A stretch of DNA of 64,000 nt. Origin: Pseudoxanthomonas beigongshangi (GTDB taxonomy: Bacteria; Pseudomonadota; Gammaproteobacteria; Xanthomonadales; Xanthomonadaceae). The notes beneath the pieces are model-generated. The model saw only the letters and a program-made list of their open reading frames with translations, was not told the origin of the DNA and searched no databases. Within the stretch, counting starts at the first letter, position 1. Each line of letters begins with the position of its first letter. Made by a program: the position numbers and the translations under genes. The stretch is from assembly GCF_016820515.1 (NCBI RefSeq), contig NZ_JADHDV010000004.1, positions 1-64,000 on the forward strand. The letters are read 5' to 3'. Below, piece by piece: positions 62,669 to 64,000 of this stretch.

Positions 62669-63235
62669 TCAACCGTCGTAGGAACGGCAACCCCAGCGGA
62701 ACGCGTAGGCGGCAGCTTCGATGCCGCGCCCGATCACCAGGCGCGGTGCGGTCGCATCCACGCCGGAACGCAGCGGCATGACACGGCTGTATTGCACGTC
62801 CAGTTCGCCGAAACCGTCGATCGCCGCCCGCTCTGGTGCGTGCGGCGTGGCTTGCACACGACGGACGAAATCCTCCATGTCGCCGCGCGCCTGCGCGATC
62901 ACCGCCACACCGCTATCGCCGCGCACGACGATGGCGGGAATCTCGGTGCCGTCGATCTTCAACGGTTCGCGGAACCGGTACAGCAGGTCGATGATCTCGC
63001 CAGGCGCGCGGTCGGTGATTTCGACGCCGGACGCGCGCAAGCGTTCGGCCAATGCCGGATCACGCCCATCCGGGAAATCGGTGCGGCAATGCAGCGCGTC
63101 GGCGAACAGCGCCGTCACGTCCAGCGGTCCCGCCGGAGTCACCGATCCGGATGACGTGGGAGACGCGCAGGCCGCCAGCAGCACCGGCAGCAGGCATGCC
63201 AGCAGGCGAAAACGAATCGATACGGGGTGGATCAT
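62669..63235 (-). CDS. Lipoprotein of unknown function
   Basis: 188 residues; GGAGGG before the ATG at 63235. Lipobox LLAAC, linker, then a compact domain (VTALFADALHCRTDF, VIAQARGDMEDFVRRVQATP, YAFRWGCRSYDG) with two cysteines. I do not recognise the family. It lies 120 bases downstream of folE and may share its transcript. Confidence 0.75.
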   Translation of the reverse strand: MIHPVSIRFRLLACLLPVLLAACASPTSSGSVTPAGPLDVTALFADALHCRTDFPDGRDPALAERLRASGVEITDRAPGEIIDLLYRFREPLKIDGTEIPAIVVRGDSGVAVIAQARGDMEDFVRRVQATPHAPERAAIDGFGELDVQYSRVMPLRSGVDATAPRLVIGRGIEAAAYAFRWGCRSYDG

Positions 63236-63354
63236 GCGACAGCCCTCCGATGGCATTGCGTGGGGATCATGTCCGCGCGCCTCGCGGCAGGCCGGCTTCG
63301 CGAACCTGTCCGGGCCAGCCCGCGACACAGCCGCGCGCAACTGGCCGACGGCAC

Positions 63355-63957
63355 TCAGCGGCGGCCGCCGGTCTCGATGAAACGCAGGAATTCGGCGCGG
63401 GTGCGCGCGTCCTCGCGGAACTCGCCCAGCATCTTGGAAGTGACCATGCTGACGCCGCGCTTGTGCACGCCGCGCGTGGTCATGCACTCGTGCGCGCCGT
63501 CGATCACCACGCCGACGCCGCGCGGTTGCAGCACGTCCTGGATGCACTGCGCGATCTGCGCGGTCAGCTTCTCCTGCACCTGGAAGCGACGCGCGTACAC
63601 GTCCACCACCCGCGCCAGCTTGCTGATGCCGACCACCTTGCCGTTGGGCAGGTAACCCACGTGCGCCTTGCCGATGATCGGCGCCATGTGGTGCTCGCAA
63701 TGGCTCTCGAACTCGATGTCGCGCAGCACGATCATCTCGTCGTAGCCGGCCACTTCCTCGAAGGTACGCGCCAGATACTCGCGCGGATCCATCCGGTAGC
63801 CACTGAACCAGTCGCGATACGCCTTGGCCACCCGCTTGGGCGTGTCCAGCAGGCCCTCACGCGCCGGATCCTCGCCGGCCCACTCCAGCAGCACGCGGAC
63901 CGCGTCCTCGGCCTGCTCCTGGCTGACCTTGCCGGGCTTGTCGTCGGAATGGCTCAT
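63355..63957 (-). CDS. folE: GTP cyclohydrolase I
   Basis: 200-residue FolE that makes 7,8-dihydroneopterin triphosphate, first step of folate and tetrahydrobiopterin synthesis. Zinc and catalytic motifs are intact: [40 protein letters not shown], and [15 protein letters not shown]. Starts at the ATG at 63957, 43 bases before the window edge; its promoter is outside or at the edge. Confidence 0.97.
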   Translation of the reverse strand: MSHSDDKPGKVSQEQAEDAVRVLLEWAGEDPAREGLLDTPKRVAKAYRDWFSGYRMDPREYLARTFEEVAGYDEMIVLRDIEFESHCEHHMAPIIGKAHVGYLPNGKVVGISKLARVVDVYARRFQVQEKLTAQIAQCIQDVLQPRGVGVVIDGAHECMTTRGVHKRGVSMVTSKMLGEFREDARTRAEFLRFIETGGRR

Positions 63958-64000
63958 GGCATCGAAAACCTGCTTGCGGGGCTGGAGATCCTACCGCATC

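Overview
This is a GC-rich gammaproteobacterial chromosome segment, most likely from the family Xanthomonadaceae (relatives of Lysobacter, Stenotrophomonas, Pseudoxanthomonas or Luteimonas). The signs are a TonB-dependent receptor of the Xanthomonas/Caulobacter type, GTAG-headed palindromic REP repeats, many M13/M61/S9 peptidases and lipoproteins, and a consistently GC-rich codon bias. The genus cannot be fixed from sequence alone. The first ~1.2 kb is visibly more AT-rich and carries a frameshifted RHS/YD-repeat gene that runs off the left edge. I see no tRNA, rRNA, CRISPR array, prophage or intact insertion sequence.

Layout. 1.3-11.6 kb is a glucan-use locus: TonB receptor and GH3 glucosidase on the minus strand, GH30 glycosidase and LacI regulator on the plus strand, and a sodium/sugar symporter. 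Two identical 14-bp palindromes (6904 and 11563) probably tie it to the LacI protein. 11.7-17.7 kb is a minus-strand run of a YtrA-type GntR repressor, ABC ATPase, permease, S9 peptidase and lipoprotein, with a 9-bp inverted repeat in front. 18.1-21.2 kb has a GntR/UTRA regulator divergent from zwf-pgl. 21.3-26.3 kb is a four-gene PspA/AAA/coiled-coil/SBP-OmpA operon. 26.5-33.1 kb holds a membrane-anchored cytochrome c, an ExeM/NucH nuclease and a giant fused indolepyruvate ferredoxin oxidoreductase. 33.2-35.5 kb contains a QueC-like PP-loop enzyme divergent from a coupled HDO-fold oxidase and VOC protein. 35.6-41.6 kb has M61 and M13 peptidases, a methyltransferase and a NYN-LOTUS protein. 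41.7-44.7 kb is lrp/dadA-alr (D/L-alanine). 45.1-47.7 kb has three I78-type protease-inhibitor lipoproteins and a topoisomerase IB. 47.8-53.9 kb is gltBD. 54.0-64.0 kb carries a two-domain methylglyoxal synthase, a BenE transporter, a tandem PepSY protein, an MFS transporter, a mutarotase-lytic transglycosylase pair, small envelope proteins and folE.

How it works together. Glucan fragments would enter by the TonB receptor, be cut by GH30/GH3, cross the inner membrane by the symporter, and feed glucose-6-phosphate into zwf-pgl. Much of the rest is envelope maintenance: PspA module, lytic transglycosylase, peptidases and their I78 inhibitors. Nitrogen metabolism is represented by gltBD and dadA-alr.

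The best candidates for undescribed biology are the PspA operon, where an ESCRT-III-family protein sits beside a Vps4-like classical AAA ATPase with a degenerate first ATPase domain and a peptidoglycan-binding periplasmic sensor, and the QueC-like/HDO/VOC cluster, which resembles a small natural-product or nucleoside/nitrile pathway. Three distinct families of palindromic intergenic repeats fill most longer gaps.
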